From a marine gamma proteobacterium HTCC2080 (lineage in GTDB: Bacteria; Pseudomonadota; Gammaproteobacteria; Pseudomonadales; Halieaceae): 64,000 bases of DNA. The DNA lies in contig AAVV01000006.1 of assembly GCA_000169115.1 (NCBI GenBank), positions 1 through 64,000 of the forward strand. The letters are read 5' to 3'. Made by a program: the position numbers and the translations under genes. Below are positions 34,840 through 44,632 of the stretch, piece by piece. The notes beneath the pieces are model-generated. The model was not told the origin of the DNA. It saw only the letters and a program-made list of their open reading frames with translations, and did not search any database. Every line of letters begins with the position of its first letter. Positions within the stretch are counted from its first letter, which is position 1.

Positions 34840-36102
34840 ATGACTGTGTCCATTGAAAATAGCGTAAAGGAGCTGGGTCGGCAGGCCCGAGAAGCCTCGC
34901 GTATTGTTGCGGCGAGTACTGCAGCTGCTCGAAATCAGGCGCTGCTCGCCATTCGAGATTCGATTGCAGATAACCGCAACGATCTTTTGTCGGCTAACGC
35001 TCAGGATTTAGCGGCGGGTGTGAAGTCAGAGCTGGCGCCAGCGCTGCTGGACAGGCTCGAGCTCAATGCCCAAAGCATTGCCAGCTTAATGGTCAGCCTT
35101 GAGCAGGTCGCCGCATTACCCGACCCTGTCGGTGCCATTGACGGCGTTCGTACAATGGATTCCGGGATTCGAGTCGGCAAAATGCGGGTCCCACTGGGGG
35201 TCATTGGCATCATTTATGAATCAAGGCCCAACGTAACTGTTGAGGCTGCCAGCTTGTGCTTGAAAGCTGGCAACGCCGCCATTCTTCGAGGGGGGTCGGA
35301 AGCCATTAATTCTAACTTGGCTCTCGGGCGCTGCATCCAAGAAGGTTTGACCAGTGCAGGATTGCCCGCTGCGGCAACTCAGGTGGTTGCAACGACTGAT
35401 CGCGCGGTAGTAGACGCCCTTATTAGGCTCTCGGGTTATGTCGATATGGTAATACCCCGGGGCGGCAAAGGATTAATCGAGCGGATCAGTGGCGCAGCCA
35501 CGGTTCCTGTACTTAAACATCTCGATGGCATTTGCCATGTCTATATCGATGGCCAGGCATGCCCTGACCGGGCGCAAGCCATCACAGTAAATGCTAAGAC
35601 TCAACGCTATGGCACTTGCAACACTTTGGAGACCCTACTGGTTGATGAGGCTGCTATCGCGTTACTGCCTCCCATCGCTGATGCATTAGCTGCCGCTGGT
35701 GTTGAGCTGCGGGGATGTCCTAAAGCCTGTGCGGCGAGTGCCTCGGTGAGTGTTTTGGCCTCCGAAGCGGATTGGCAAACAGAATATCTCGCTCCCGTTT
35801 TGGCTATCAGGGTCGTTGCAGGTGTTGACGGCGCAATGGCGCATATTGCTGAATACAGTTCCGGACACACGGAGAGTATCGTGACTGAAAACCATGGGAC
35901 GGCTATGCGGTTTTTGCGCGAAGTCGACTCAAGCTCGGTCATGATCAACGCCTCGACACGTTTTGCTGACGGTTTTGAATACGGTTTGGGCGCTGAAATT
36001 GGTATCTCTACCGATAAGCTGCATGCTCGTGGCCCCGTTGGCCTCGAAGGCCTGACATCGAGCAAATACGTGGTTTTTGGCGATGGGCACGTGCGCCAGT
36101 GA
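34840..36102 (+). CDS. proA: Gamma-glutamyl phosphate reductase
   Basis: ProA reduces gamma-glutamyl phosphate to glutamate semialdehyde in proline synthesis. The 420-residue aldehyde-dehydrogenase-fold protein shows [21 protein letters not shown] (quoted here in part as [11 protein letters not shown]), the catalytic cysteine region [14 protein letters not shown] and the [24 protein letters not shown] end. Its start ATG at 34840 has AAGGA almost touching it; GTG at 34846 is an alternative. The stop overlaps the nadD start (GTGA at 36099-36102). It heads a run that continues through lipB. No proB is adjacent. Confidence 0.95.
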   Translation: MTVSIENSVKELGRQAREASRIVAASTAAARNQALLAIRDSIADNRNDLLSANAQDLAAGVKSELAPALLDRLELNAQSIASLMVSLEQVAALPDPVGAIDGVRTMDSGIRVGKMRVPLGVIGIIYESRPNVTVEAASLCLKAGNAAILRGGSEAINSNLALGRCIQEGLTSAGLPAAATQVVATTDRAVVDALIRLSGYVDMVIPRGGKGLIERISGAATVPVLKHLDGICHVYIDGQACPDRAQAITVNAKTQRYGTCNTLETLLVDEAAIALLPPIADALAAAGVELRGCPKACAASASVSVLASEADWQTEYLAPVLAIRVVAGVDGAMAHIAEYSSGHTESIVTENHGTAMRFLREVDSSSVMINASTRFADGFEYGLGAEIGISTDKLHARGPVGLEGLTSSKYVVFGDGHVRQ

Positions 36103-36746
36103 ATCACCCGGCCGTAGGTGTGTTGGGCGGAACCTTTAATCCAGTGCATGTAGGACATTTGCGGGGGGCGCTTGATTGCCGGGACATGCTAGGTCTTTCA
36201 GCGATCCGACTTATGCCCGCTGCCCTGCCGCCGCTGAAGGCAACCCCGGGTGTGAGTGCGGCACACCGGGCAAAAATGCTCGACTTGGCAATTGTCGGAA
36301 CCGAGGGCCTAAGCGTCGACCGTCGGGAGCTGGATCGAGAAGGTCTTTCCTACACCGTAGACACGTTGCGAGAGCTACGCCAAGAGTTAGGTGCTGAGGT
36401 TGCGATTGTCTTCATTATGGGCGCCGACTCGCTGCAGCGTCTAAATCGCTGGCACGAATGGCGTGTTTTGTTGGAGTTCACAAATATTGCCGTTTTAGCT
36501 CGGCCCCCTGGGGATCTCCAACTGCCTCCAGAGCTGCAAAGCTGGCTGGAAGAACACGAAGTTCCGGCATCGCAACTTTTAAGACAGACTCAGGGTGCGG
36601 TGTCGAGATTAGTTCAGCCGGGTTTAGACGTTTCATCATCCGCTATTCGGCTTGGGATTGAGGGGGGTAGAAACGTGAGATATCTCCTGCCCGACCGCGT
36701 ATTGGAGTATATTACCGAACAGGATTTATACCGTTCTATAAAGTGA
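36099..36746 (+). CDS. nadD: Nicotinate-nucleotide adenylyltransferase
   Basis: NadD adenylates nicotinate mononucleotide to deamido-NAD in NAD synthesis. The nucleotidyltransferase motif [12 protein letters not shown] (about 8-19) and the C-terminal SSSAIRLGI motif (ISST/SSTxIR type) are intact. The start is GTG overlapping the proA stop, which predicts coupled translation. The order proA-nadD-rsfS-rlmH is the same as in pseudomonads. Confidence 0.94.
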   Translation: MNHPAVGVLGGTFNPVHVGHLRGALDCRDMLGLSAIRLMPAALPPLKATPGVSAAHRAKMLDLAIVGTEGLSVDRRELDREGLSYTVDTLRELRQELGAEVAIVFIMGADSLQRLNRWHEWRVLLEFTNIAVLARPPGDLQLPPELQSWLEEHEVPASQLLRQTQGAVSRLVQPGLDVSSSAIRLGIEGGRNVRYLLPDRVLEYITEQDLYRSIK

Positions 36747-36763
36747 TTCCCCAGGGGGTTTGA

Positions 36764-37117
36764 GTGACAGATTTAACCGCGTCCGAGCACGACGCGCTAA
36801 CGGGGCTGGTACTTGACGCCTTGGACGATCTTAAAGCCGTCGATCCGGTGGTGATCGATGTAAAAGCGTTGAGTTCGGTGATGGACTTTCTAGTCATTGC
36901 TAGTGGAACGTCGACGCGTCACGTGAAGTCTCTGGCGGATAACGTCATCATGCGGGCGAAAAGTGAGGCCATGCGGCCCATTGGCATCGAAGGCGAATCG
37001 GTAGGTGAGTGGGTGCTGGTGGATTTTGGCGATGTCGTCGTGCACGTGATGCAGCCGGCAACCCGTAGTTTTTATGACCTTGAGCGGTTGTGGGCCGCGC
37101 CACCTAACGCCGAGTAA
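36764..37117 (+). CDS. rsfS: Ribosome silencing factor RsfS
   Basis: A 117-residue protein (also called YbeB/Iojap) that binds L14 and keeps 50S subunits from joining 30S in starved cells. The family features are DLKAVDPVVIDVKALSS (in part), FLVIASGTSTRHVKSLAD (in part), the GEWVLVDFGDVVVHVM block and the late FYDLERLW motif. The start is GTG, 17 bp after nadD, with a purine-rich GGGGG upstream. Its stop overlaps the rlmH ATG by one base. Confidence 0.94.
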   Translation: MTDLTASEHDALTGLVLDALDDLKAVDPVVIDVKALSSVMDFLVIASGTSTRHVKSLADNVIMRAKSEAMRPIGIEGESVGEWVLVDFGDVVVHVMQPATRSFYDLERLWAAPPNAE

Positions 37118-37584
37118 TGCGCATCAGGGTCCTGGCAGTGGGAACACGAATGCCAGAGTGGGTTCAGACCGCTGTATCCGAGTACAGCAAGCGCCTGCCC
37201 AGAGACTTCAGAGTAGATTGGGTTGAAATACCCCCTGCCAAACGCCAGGGTGATGACTGCGAAAAATTTCGGACTCAGGAAGCTATTGCGATTAAAAAGC
37301 AGCTAAAGGATGACGAAACGTTGGTGGCTTTGGATGTTCAGGGCAGTCTAATCAAAACGGAAGATATGGCCGAACACTTTACAGTCAGTCGTCAGGAGGG
37401 TACACCGATGGCCATTCTGATTGGTGGTCCTGACGGTATTGAAGCTGATTTATTGCGACGTGCAGACGCGCGGTGGTCCCTAGGGCGGATCACACTGCCC
37501 CACCCGTTAGTGCGGGTTGTGTTGGCTGAACAGTTATACCGAGCTTGGTCGATAAATGCCCGTCATCCCTACCATCGAGCCTGA
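37117..37584 (+). CDS. rlmH: 23S rRNA (pseudouridine-1915-N3)-methyltransferase RlmH
   Basis: A 155-residue SPOUT methyltransferase that acts on assembled 70S ribosomes. The trefoil-knot SAM site is seen in LVALDVQG, ILIGGPDGIE and the C-terminal ITLPHPLVRVVLAEQLYRAW block. The length equals E. coli RlmH. The start codon overlaps the rsfS stop (TAATG). Confidence 0.96.
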   Translation: MRIRVLAVGTRMPEWVQTAVSEYSKRLPRDFRVDWVEIPPAKRQGDDCEKFRTQEAIAIKKQLKDDETLVALDVQGSLIKTEDMAEHFTVSRQEGTPMAILIGGPDGIEADLLRRADARWSLGRITLPHPLVRVVLAEQLYRAWSINARHPYHRA

Positions 37585-37590
37585 GTCTTA

Positions 37591-39435
37591 ATGGCGCCTC
37601 GGGATGCCATTCGGGACACAGGTCGTGAGGCAGCGATACACCGAGGCCGGGTGTTTACAGCCACGGTAATCGTATCACTGGCGCTGGCGTCGCTGTTCTA
37701 TCGTTATTATGGTCTTCAAATAGTCAACTATGAGCAGTTCCTGACGCAATCAGAGAGGAACCGGGTGCGTCTCGAGGCCCTGCCTCCTACCCGAGGACTC
37801 ATTTTTGACCGCAACGGCGAGCTCCTTGCTAGCAATGAGCCCAGTCAACTGTTGGCGGTTGTGGTGGAGCGGGCGGGGGATTTGTCTGCACTGTTGGATC
37901 GCATTGAATCCCTTATTGGCCTGGATCCAGAGGAACGCATTCGCTTTCAGGAACGGCGTAGACGCAGCCGACCTTATGATGCGGTTCCTTTGAAATTACG
38001 TTTGACCGATGCCGAAACGGCGGTCGTTGGGGTGAACCGTCATACGTTGCCGGGTGCCACCATCGAGGCACAATTGACGCGAGCTTACCCCCACGGTGAA
38101 TTACTCAGCCACGTTTTGGGTTACGTGGGCCGTATCAATACACAGGAGACTCAGCGAATTGAGGAAGACCGTTACCGCGGGACATTCCACATCGGCAAGG
38201 TGGGTCTAGAGAAATACTATGAGGACGTTTTACTGGGTCGGGTTGGGAATCAAAATACTGAAGCCAATGCTCATGGACGCGTTCTGCGAGTACTTGATCA
38301 AGAGCCGCCTAATCCAGGTACCGATCTTAAGTTGCATCTCGACTTAGAGTTGCAGCGAGTCGCGGCGGAGGCACTAGGGGATCAGCGCGGGGCGGTCGTC
38401 GCGTTAGACCCCCGCAATGGCGGTGTTCTAGCGCTGGTGTCAAAGCCCAGTTTTGACGGCAATTTGTTCGTCAATGGCATTAGTACTAAGGCTTACAGTT
38501 CGCTTCGAGACTCTCCCGATACGCCATTGCTGAACAGAGCTATTCAGGGTCAATATCCACCGGGCTCAACCGTGAAACCCATGCTGGCACTGACGGGTCT
38601 GGAGCTGGGTCTCATCACACCAGAGACTACGGTCAAAGATCCGGGGTGGTATCAAATTCCAGGTGATTCTCGTCGCTACCGTGACTGGATTCTTCGTATT
38701 CGAGGCACGGGTCACGCCGAAGAAGTTGATATGCGCATGGCGATTGCAGAGTCTTGTGACGTTTATTACTACGACCTAGCCAGAAATTTGGGCATTGACA
38801 GACTGTCTGAGGGTCTTGCCCCTTACGGGTTTGGCCAGGTGACTGGTATTGATATTACGAGCGAGCAGCGAGGTATTCTCCCGTCAAGAGCATGGAAGCG
38901 AGCGAAGCTTGGCCAGCCTTGGTATCCAGGAGAAACATTAAGTGTCGGCATTGGGCAAGGCTACATGCTGGCAACGCCTCTTCAGCTTGCCCAAGCGGCG
39001 ATGATCGTGGCCAATCGGGGCATTGCATTCAAGCCAGCGCTGGTAAGCCGTATCGGTAATGAGGAGCGGGTTGCTCCACCCCTTGAAGAGGTTGTTGCCA
39101 GCCCGGCACACTGGTCGGCAGTCATCGCTTCCATGATGGATGTGGTCCATACCCCTGCAGGCACTGCCGCAGCTATTGGTGCCGACCTTTCTTATACCAT
39201 TGCGGGTAAGACCGGAACGTCTCAGGTCATTGGGATTGCACAAGATGCTGTCTATGACGAGGAGAAGATTAACGCCCGCCACCGCAATCACGGTTGGTTT
39301 ATGGCATTTGCACCCGTCGATAGACCAAGTATTGCCATTGCAGTTTTGGCGGAAAATGGTGGTGGTAGTAGTGCCGCATATCCAGTGGCCAGAAAAGTGA
39401 TGGATGCTTGGGTGACTAGGGGGCAAGATGGCTGA
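37591..39435 (+). CDS. mrdA: Penicillin-binding protein 2 (elongation transpeptidase)
   Basis: A 614-residue class B PBP that cross-links peptidoglycan during rod elongation. One membrane anchor (about 21-38) is followed by the dimerisation domain (PTRGLIFDRNG) and the transpeptidase with S326-T-V-K329, the SxN-equivalent SCD (in AESCDVYYYD) and KTG (AGKTGTSQV). The gene follows rlmH after 6 bp and overlaps rodA by 8 bp. The RodA-PBP2 pair is the core of the elongasome. Confidence 0.96.
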   Translation: MAPRDAIRDTGREAAIHRGRVFTATVIVSLALASLFYRYYGLQIVNYEQFLTQSERNRVRLEALPPTRGLIFDRNGELLASNEPSQLLAVVVERAGDLSALLDRIESLIGLDPEERIRFQERRRRSRPYDAVPLKLRLTDAETAVVGVNRHTLPGATIEAQLTRAYPHGELLSHVLGYVGRINTQETQRIEEDRYRGTFHIGKVGLEKYYEDVLLGRVGNQNTEANAHGRVLRVLDQEPPNPGTDLKLHLDLELQRVAAEALGDQRGAVVALDPRNGGVLALVSKPSFDGNLFVNGISTKAYSSLRDSPDTPLLNRAIQGQYPPGSTVKPMLALTGLELGLITPETTVKDPGWYQIPGDSRRYRDWILRIRGTGHAEEVDMRMAIAESCDVYYYDLARNLGIDRLSEGLAPYGFGQVTGIDITSEQRGILPSRAWKRAKLGQPWYPGETLSVGIGQGYMLATPLQLAQAAMIVANRGIAFKPALVSRIGNEERVAPPLEEVVASPAHWSAVIASMMDVVHTPAGTAAAIGADLSYTIAGKTGTSQVIGIAQDAVYDEEKINARHRNHGWFMAFAPVDRPSIAIAVLAENGGGSSAAYPVARKVMDAWVTRGQDG

Positions 39436-40570
39436 ATACGATCGGTACCTTGCTAACGACAGTCGCGGTGACTTCAAACATCGCAACTCAATACTTGAGG
39501 CGCTGCATTTAGATGGCTGGCTGTTGTTGTTGTTGGCAACCCTGGTCACCTTCGGTTTATTCGTCTTGTTCAGTGCTTCAGACGGCAGTCAGGCGACGCT
39601 TATAAGACAAATGCGCAATTTTGGTATTGCCACCCTGGCTATGTTCGCCGCAAGCCAAGTCCGCTTGGATACGTACTATCGCTGGGCCCCCTTGTTTTAT
39701 GTGGCGGCGTTATTGCTCTTAGTCGCAGTGCCGCTCTTTGGCGTCGGTGCAAAAGGTGCGCAGCGGTGGCTGAGCCTTGGCGTTATTCGGTTCCAACCCT
39801 CGGAGCTGATGAAGTTGGCAATGCCCTTGATGGTGGCGTCTTGGTTTAGTCGCTATGGCATACCACCTCGTCCCTGGCCGTTGTTGGGGGCGCTGCTAAT
39901 TATTGCGCTACCTGCGAGTCTTATTGTGATTCAGCCTGACCTGGGCACCTCAATGCTAGTGGCAGGGAGCGGCCTATTTGTTGTGTTTATGGCGGGGGTT
40001 AGCTGGTGGTACATCATGGGTGCAGCCGCATTATTTCTTATGAGTGCATGGCCTGCATGGTTGTTTCTTTTAAAGGATTATCAAAAGCAAAGAATTCTTA
40101 CCTTGCTCGACCCTGAGTCCGATAAATTGGGCGCAGGATGGAATATTATTCAGTCTAAGACTGCCATCGGATCAGGCGGTTGGTCGGGTAAAGGTTGGCT
40201 GTCGGGGACTCAATCGCACCTCGATTTTTTGCCCGAGAGTCAAACCGACTTCATTATTGCGGTGCTGGCAGAGGAGTTGGGCCTGCGGGGGGTAGTCTTT
40301 CTTTTATCAATTTATACCTTGATCATTCTTCGCGGGTTTGCCATTAGTATTCGAGCTCAAACAGGGTTTGGGCGCTTGTTAGCATCATCGATTACGCTGA
40401 CATTTTTTGTGTACATTTTTGTCAATATGGGCATGGTGGCAGGTATCCTACCCGTTGTGGGAGTGCCCTTACCGTTGGTTAGCGCCGGGGGTACTTCGAT
40501 TGTGACTCTAATGCTGGGTTTTGGGGTTTTGATGGCGGTTAGCTCTGAGAAACGCGTCATAGCACAGTAA
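39428..40570 (+). CDS. rodA: Rod-shape glycosyltransferase RodA
   Basis: A 380-residue SEDS-family peptidoglycan polymerase with about ten membrane segments. It shows the family blocks GAKGAQRWLSLG, QPSELMK, QPDLGTS, ESQTDFIIAVLAEELG and PLPLVSAGGTS. The Asp in the loop ESQTDF corresponds to the catalytic region of RodA. It overlaps mrdA by 8 bp, so the two partner enzymes are made together. The N terminus carries about 30 polar residues before the first helix, slightly longer than in E. coli. Confidence 0.95.
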   Translation: MAEYDRYLANDSRGDFKHRNSILEALHLDGWLLLLLATLVTFGLFVLFSASDGSQATLIRQMRNFGIATLAMFAASQVRLDTYYRWAPLFYVAALLLLVAVPLFGVGAKGAQRWLSLGVIRFQPSELMKLAMPLMVASWFSRYGIPPRPWPLLGALLIIALPASLIVIQPDLGTSMLVAGSGLFVVFMAGVSWWYIMGAAALFLMSAWPAWLFLLKDYQKQRILTLLDPESDKLGAGWNIIQSKTAIGSGGWSGKGWLSGTQSHLDFLPESQTDFIIAVLAEELGLRGVVFLLSIYTLIILRGFAISIRAQTGFGRLLASSITLTFFVYIFVNMGMVAGILPVVGVPLPLVSAGGTSIVTLMLGFGVLMAVSSEKRVIAQ

Positions 40571-40604
40571 ATTTTCAGTTAAATTTCGGTAAAAGGAAGT
40601 CAGT

Positions 40605-41591
40605 ATGACGCGTCCTGCGCACATGGTTTTTTGGATCATGTTTGGGTTGATACTACCCACTATGAGCTTCGGGGGAGAGTACTCCGAGCGGACTGAACGT
40701 GATGAGGTCCTGGCCAATGTTGTTGAACAGGGTGTTGATCGCACGTGGGCGGCTGCGCTGCTGGATCAGGCCGAGCGCAAGCAAAGTATTTTGGATGCGA
40801 TTTCAAGACCGGCAGAAAAAACTAAGCCTTGGTATGAGTACCGTAAAATATTTTTAACGGATAAGCGTGCTCGAGAGGGTGTGGCATTTGCACAGCAAAA
40901 CGCGGAGACCCTCGCAAAAGTCAGTGATCAAACAGGCGTGCCGGCATCAGTCATTACAGCGATTATTGGAGTTGAAACCTTCTACGGGCGTATTACCGGG
41001 AGTTACAGAGTTATTGATGCTTTGGCGACACTCGCGTTTGACTACCCCAAGCGCTCGCCGTTTTTTACCCGTGAGCTCCAAAATTTTCTCGTGTTGGCTT
41101 ACGAAAGCGGGAAAGATCCAATAGCGCTAAAGGGTTCCTATGCAGGTGCGATGGGTTATGGTCAATTCATGCCATCGAGTTACCGGGCTTATGCTGTTGA
41201 TTATGATGGTGATGGCGTTGCCGACATCTGGACTAATGCAGACGACGCGATAGCCAGCGTTGCCAACTACTTTCTCCGACATGGTTGGCAACCCGGCGCT
41301 CCTGTTATTGTGCCAGCCAATTACGACGGCGATAATTCCGAGATGTTCGCCGGTGGGCTAAAGCCAGAGAAGACGGTTGGAGAACTTGCTGAGGGGGGCT
41401 TTGCACCGCGAAGTGCTACCGATATTTCTCTTGTCGCCACGCCGTTACGCCTCGAGGGTGCTGAAGGTTATGAGTATTGGCTGTGTCTTGAAAATTTTTA
41501 TGTGATTACCCGCTATAACCACAGTGCAATGTATGCGTTGAGCGTCTGGCAGCTGAGTCAAGAGATTGAGAGCTTAGCGGCAGGTGCCTAA
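40605..41591 (+). CDS. mltB: Lytic murein transglycosylase B
   Basis: A 328-residue periplasmic lytic transglycosylase. A signal peptide (about 1-23, ending SFGG) is followed by the MltB catalytic domain, with the acid glutamate in IIGVETFYGRITG and the GAMGYGQFMPSSYRAYAVDYDGDG region (quoted in part). There is no lipobox, so it is probably the soluble (SltB-like) form. It follows rodA by 34 bp. The C terminus overlaps rlpA by 8 bp. Confidence 0.93.
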   Translation: MTRPAHMVFWIMFGLILPTMSFGGEYSERTERDEVLANVVEQGVDRTWAAALLDQAERKQSILDAISRPAEKTKPWYEYRKIFLTDKRAREGVAFAQQNAETLAKVSDQTGVPASVITAIIGVETFYGRITGSYRVIDALATLAFDYPKRSPFFTRELQNFLVLAYESGKDPIALKGSYAGAMGYGQFMPSSYRAYAVDYDGDGVADIWTNADDAIASVANYFLRHGWQPGAPVIVPANYDGDNSEMFAGGLKPEKTVGELAEGGFAPRSATDISLVATPLRLEGAEGYEYWLCLENFYVITRYNHSAMYALSVWQLSQEIESLAAGA

Positions 41592-42351
41592 TATTTTTTG
41601 GGTTTTGGCTGTAGTAAGCCTATTGGGTGGGTGCGCGTACTCTGTCGAAGAAGCGGATCGGGCACCACCACCGATCTCTCCGGGTGCTGTACCCGATGCC
41701 ATTCCCTATGCAGAGCCCATTACACGGGCAGGTAACAGCAGTCCGTACACGGTGAACGGTAAAACCTATACCGTTTTGAGCAGTGCCGAGAATTACTCCG
41801 AAGAGGGTGTTGCGTCGTGGTATGGGCTAAAGTTTCACGGCCGTGCTACTGCAAACGGTGAGCGCTTTAGTGCCTATGAACCAACGGCTGCCCACCGTTC
41901 ACTGCCTATTCCTACCTTTATACGAGTCACCAACCTTGAGAACCAAGCCAGTATGGTCGTTAGAGTTAACGATAGAGGCCCTTTCCACCCCGATCGCATT
42001 TTAGACCTTTCCTATGGTGCTGCTGTGCGTCTGGGCTTTGCTGATCAGGGAACTGCAAAGGTGCGAATTGAGAGCGTGGAAGTCATGGGGGTGTCTGATC
42101 TTCGCACTCGCGGGGATGATGAGTACCTCACGCTGCAGTTGGGGGCCTTCATGAACGAAGCTACGGCGAAGGCGCTGGCGAGAGATTCGCAACGTTTGGT
42201 GACCGTTCCCGCTGAGGTTTTGCCGGCTTCAGCTGAAACTGGCGTGATTTTTCGGGTTCGTTTGGGGCCTTTTGAGACCCAAGGGGCACTCCGTAAAGCG
42301 CAAGACCAGTTGCGCGCTGCGGGTTTACCTCAAGGGCAGCCCATACCCTAG
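41584..42351 (+). CDS. rlpA: Septal-ring lytic transglycosylase RlpA, lipoprotein
   Basis: A 255-residue outer-membrane lipoprotein that cleaves denuded glycan strands at the septum. The start is GTG, and a lipobox (LLGGC, Cys about 17) ends the short signal sequence. The double-psi beta-barrel domain runs from EGVASWYGLKFHGRATANGE to VRVNDRGPFHPDRILDLS (quoted in parts) with the catalytic Glu and Asp region. A SPOR domain (about 180-255, LQLGAFMNEATAKAL) binds denuded glycan. It overlaps mltB, so the two glycan-cutting enzymes are co-produced. Confidence 0.93.
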   Translation: MPNIFWVLAVVSLLGGCAYSVEEADRAPPPISPGAVPDAIPYAEPITRAGNSSPYTVNGKTYTVLSSAENYSEEGVASWYGLKFHGRATANGERFSAYEPTAAHRSLPIPTFIRVTNLENQASMVVRVNDRGPFHPDRILDLSYGAAVRLGFADQGTAKVRIESVEVMGVSDLRTRGDDEYLTLQLGAFMNEATAKALARDSQRLVTVPAEVLPASAETGVIFRVRLGPFETQGALRKAQDQLRAAGLPQGQPIP

Positions 42352-42441
42352 CTCACCGCTTTTTTCTTTGATTTTTCCCTCTAGTGCGGAGTCACTGATA
42401 CCATTGTCTTTCTTATTATTACTACGGTGATACGCGACCGC

Positions 42442-43602
42442 ATGAAAAGCCCTGCTTTAGTTGCATTACTTGTTCTGTTTCTCAGCGCTTCAGCCACGGC
42501 GGTGACCCTTGTGCCAGCGCCACCGGGAATCAATGCAGATGCCTATCTCCTCATGGACTTCGCTACTGGGGAGGTTCTGGTCGAGCATAATATTGACACC
42601 CGCCTGCCCCCCGCGAGCCTAACCAAATTGATGACCTCCTATATTCTTGCTGAGGAGGTTGATGCAGGACGGCTGTCACTTGATGACGAGGTCACGGTCA
42701 GTCGTAACGCTTGGTCTCAGAACCCGAAGTTCCGCGGGTCTTCTCTAATGTGGATTGAGCCCGGAAAGTCGGTGACGGTGGGTGAGCTTGAGCAAGGCAT
42801 CGCCATCTCCTCAGGTAACGATGCGACGGTTGCCATCGCCGAGCATATTGCCGGTAGCGAGGAGGCGTTTGTTGCTCTGATGAATCGTTATGCTGAGGAA
42901 TTAGCCCTGACCGCAACACACTTTGAAAATACTCACGGTTTGCCAAATTCGGACCACCTGACAACAGCACGTGATCTTGGTTCACTCGCCATTGCGACTA
43001 TTCGTGATCATCCTGATCGATACCGTGTATACCGCCAGCAATCCTACACGTACAACGATATAACGCAGTACAACCGGAATCATCTCTTGCGCGAGGACCC
43101 CTCGGTTGACGGCTTGAAAACAGGCTATACCAGCGTCGCCGGCTACGGTCTCGTGGCTTCAGCAGAGCGAGAGGGAATGCGTCTTATTTCGGTGGTTCTC
43201 GGCAGCAATAGTACGCGTAGCCGCAAGGCAGAAACACGCTCGCTTTTGAACTACGGCTTCCGATTTTATCAAAATTTGGAAGTTGTCACCGGAGCAACGT
43301 CACTGGGTCGTACGCGAGTTTGGAAAGGTAATGCCGAGGCAATTGATGGCGGTTTATTGGAGTCCGTCACAGTGATTGTGCCCAGAACTCAGGCTGCAGC
43401 CGAAGTGATAGCCACGTTTGATGACCCGCTACAAGCCCCGATCAATAAAGGAGATGTCGTAGGTCAGCTACAGGTTCTTCTCGATGGAGAGCTGTTGCTG
43501 GAGAGGCCACTACAGGCTTTGCAAACTGTCGAGGCAGCGGGTTTTTTCAAGCGCCTGTGGGATGGATTTTTGCTGTGGCTCTCTCAAATATTCAGTCCTT
43601 GA
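42442..43602 (+). CDS. dacA: D-alanyl-D-alanine carboxypeptidase (PBP5/6 type)
   Basis: A class C PBP that trims the terminal D-Ala of pentapeptides. It has a signal peptide, S59-L-T-K62, the SGN triad (AISSGNDATVAI) and KTG (DGLKTGYTSVAG). The C-terminal amphipathic helix FFKRLWDGFLLWL anchors it to the membrane outer face. I start it at ATG 42442 (386 residues), preceded by GGTGA. A GTG at 42427 adds MIRDR and is equally possible. Confidence 0.94.
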   Translation: MKSPALVALLVLFLSASATAVTLVPAPPGINADAYLLMDFATGEVLVEHNIDTRLPPASLTKLMTSYILAEEVDAGRLSLDDEVTVSRNAWSQNPKFRGSSLMWIEPGKSVTVGELEQGIAISSGNDATVAIAEHIAGSEEAFVALMNRYAEELALTATHFENTHGLPNSDHLTTARDLGSLAIATIRDHPDRYRVYRQQSYTYNDITQYNRNHLLREDPSVDGLKTGYTSVAGYGLVASAEREGMRLISVVLGSNSTRSRKAETRSLLNYGFRFYQNLEVVTGATSLGRTRVWKGNAEAIDGGLLESVTVIVPRTQAAAEVIATFDDPLQAPINKGDVVGQLQVLLDGELLLERPLQALQTVEAAGFFKRLWDGFLLWLSQIFSP

Positions 43603-43622
43603 GGTCCTGCTAGAGAATATCT

Positions 43623-43889
43623 ATGGAACCGGAAGCCCCAAAGATAGAGTTTCCCTGTCGTTACCCTATAAAAGTAGTGGGTCGGGCGAGCCATGATTAC
43701 GAGACCGTTATTTACGAGGTCTTTGAGAGTCATGCGCCTGCCTTTGATCGAAGTCTTACCCAGCGTCGCCCTTCAAAAGCTGGGACTTTCCTGTCTTTAA
43801 CGGTGGTTATTGAAGCGACGGGTCCAGAGCAGCTTGCGGCACTCCATCAAGATTTGATGGCGACGGGCCGCGTTTCTATGGTGATTTGA
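43623..43889 (+). CDS. ybeD: UPF0250/DUF493 protein YbeD
   Basis: An 88-residue conserved protein with the family's IEFPCRYPIKVVG start, the SKAGTFLSLTVVIEA middle and the LHQDLMATGRVSMVI end. The structure in E. coli is an ACT-like fold; the function is unsettled. It sits between dacA and lipB in the conserved order and probably is part of the same transcript. Confidence 0.92.
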   Translation: MEPEAPKIEFPCRYPIKVVGRASHDYETVIYEVFESHAPAFDRSLTQRRPSKAGTFLSLTVVIEATGPEQLAALHQDLMATGRVSMVI

Positions 43890-43892
43890 CCT

Positions 43893-44504
43893 GTGTTTGA
43901 GCGACGCCTGCTCGGGCTTGTTGACTATGAGGAAACGTTTTCAGCGATGAAGGCCTTTACTCGAAGTCGAGGTGCAGATACGCCCGATGAGCTTTGGTTG
44001 CTCGAGCATCCAGCAGTGTTTACTCAGGGCGTGGCGGGAAAAGCGGCACATTTATTAGCGCCCGGCAATATCCCGGTTGTGAAAATTGATCGAGGTGGGC
44101 AGGTAACCTACCACGGGCCTGGTCAGTGGGTGGTATACGTCTTGCTCGATATTCGACGCGGAAGTCTCACGGTGAGGGGGCTGGTGACAGCTATCGAACG
44201 GGCGGTTATATCGTTACTTGCAAAATACGACATAGAAGGCTCCGCCGACCCTAAAGCTCCTGGTGTCTACGTCCAAGGCAGGAAGATCGCGGCTCTGGGA
44301 CTGAAGGTCTCTCGAGGCTGCAGTTACCATGGCGTTTCTTTGAATGTCGATATGGATCTTGAGCCCTTTCGACGTATAAACCCCTGCGGTCATGCTGGAC
44401 TCGAGGTGATTTCGATGGCGTCTTTGCTGGACCCTGACACTTTAGACAAAGAGACCATTGGGCAAGCCCTGCTGGATAGTTTGGAGCACGAGTTTACGCG
44501 CTAA
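43893..44504 (+). CDS. lipB: Octanoyl-[acyl carrier protein]:protein N-octanoyltransferase
   Basis: LipB moves the octanoyl group from ACP to lipoyl domains, the first step of de novo lipoylation. The catalytic K131 (GRKIAALG) and C165 (RINPCGH) and the [13 protein letters not shown] motif (67-79) are intact in 203 residues. The start is GTG, 3 bp after ybeD. In many relatives lipA follows; here the run ends and prfC follows after 128 bp. Confidence 0.95.
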   Translation: MFERRLLGLVDYEETFSAMKAFTRSRGADTPDELWLLEHPAVFTQGVAGKAAHLLAPGNIPVVKIDRGGQVTYHGPGQWVVYVLLDIRRGSLTVRGLVTAIERAVISLLAKYDIEGSADPKAPGVYVQGRKIAALGLKVSRGCSYHGVSLNVDMDLEPFRRINPCGHAGLEVISMASLLDPDTLDKETIGQALLDSLEHEFTR

Positions 44505-44632
44505 AAATTCTGGTTTTGTAGCGATTCGTTGAGATTATTGGTATTACAGCCCCTTTGTTCCGGTTTCATCGCTCACGTCATGGCGAGTACACATTGGCAC
44601 TGGCATAATCCCGCGCTTCAGGAGGAACCAAC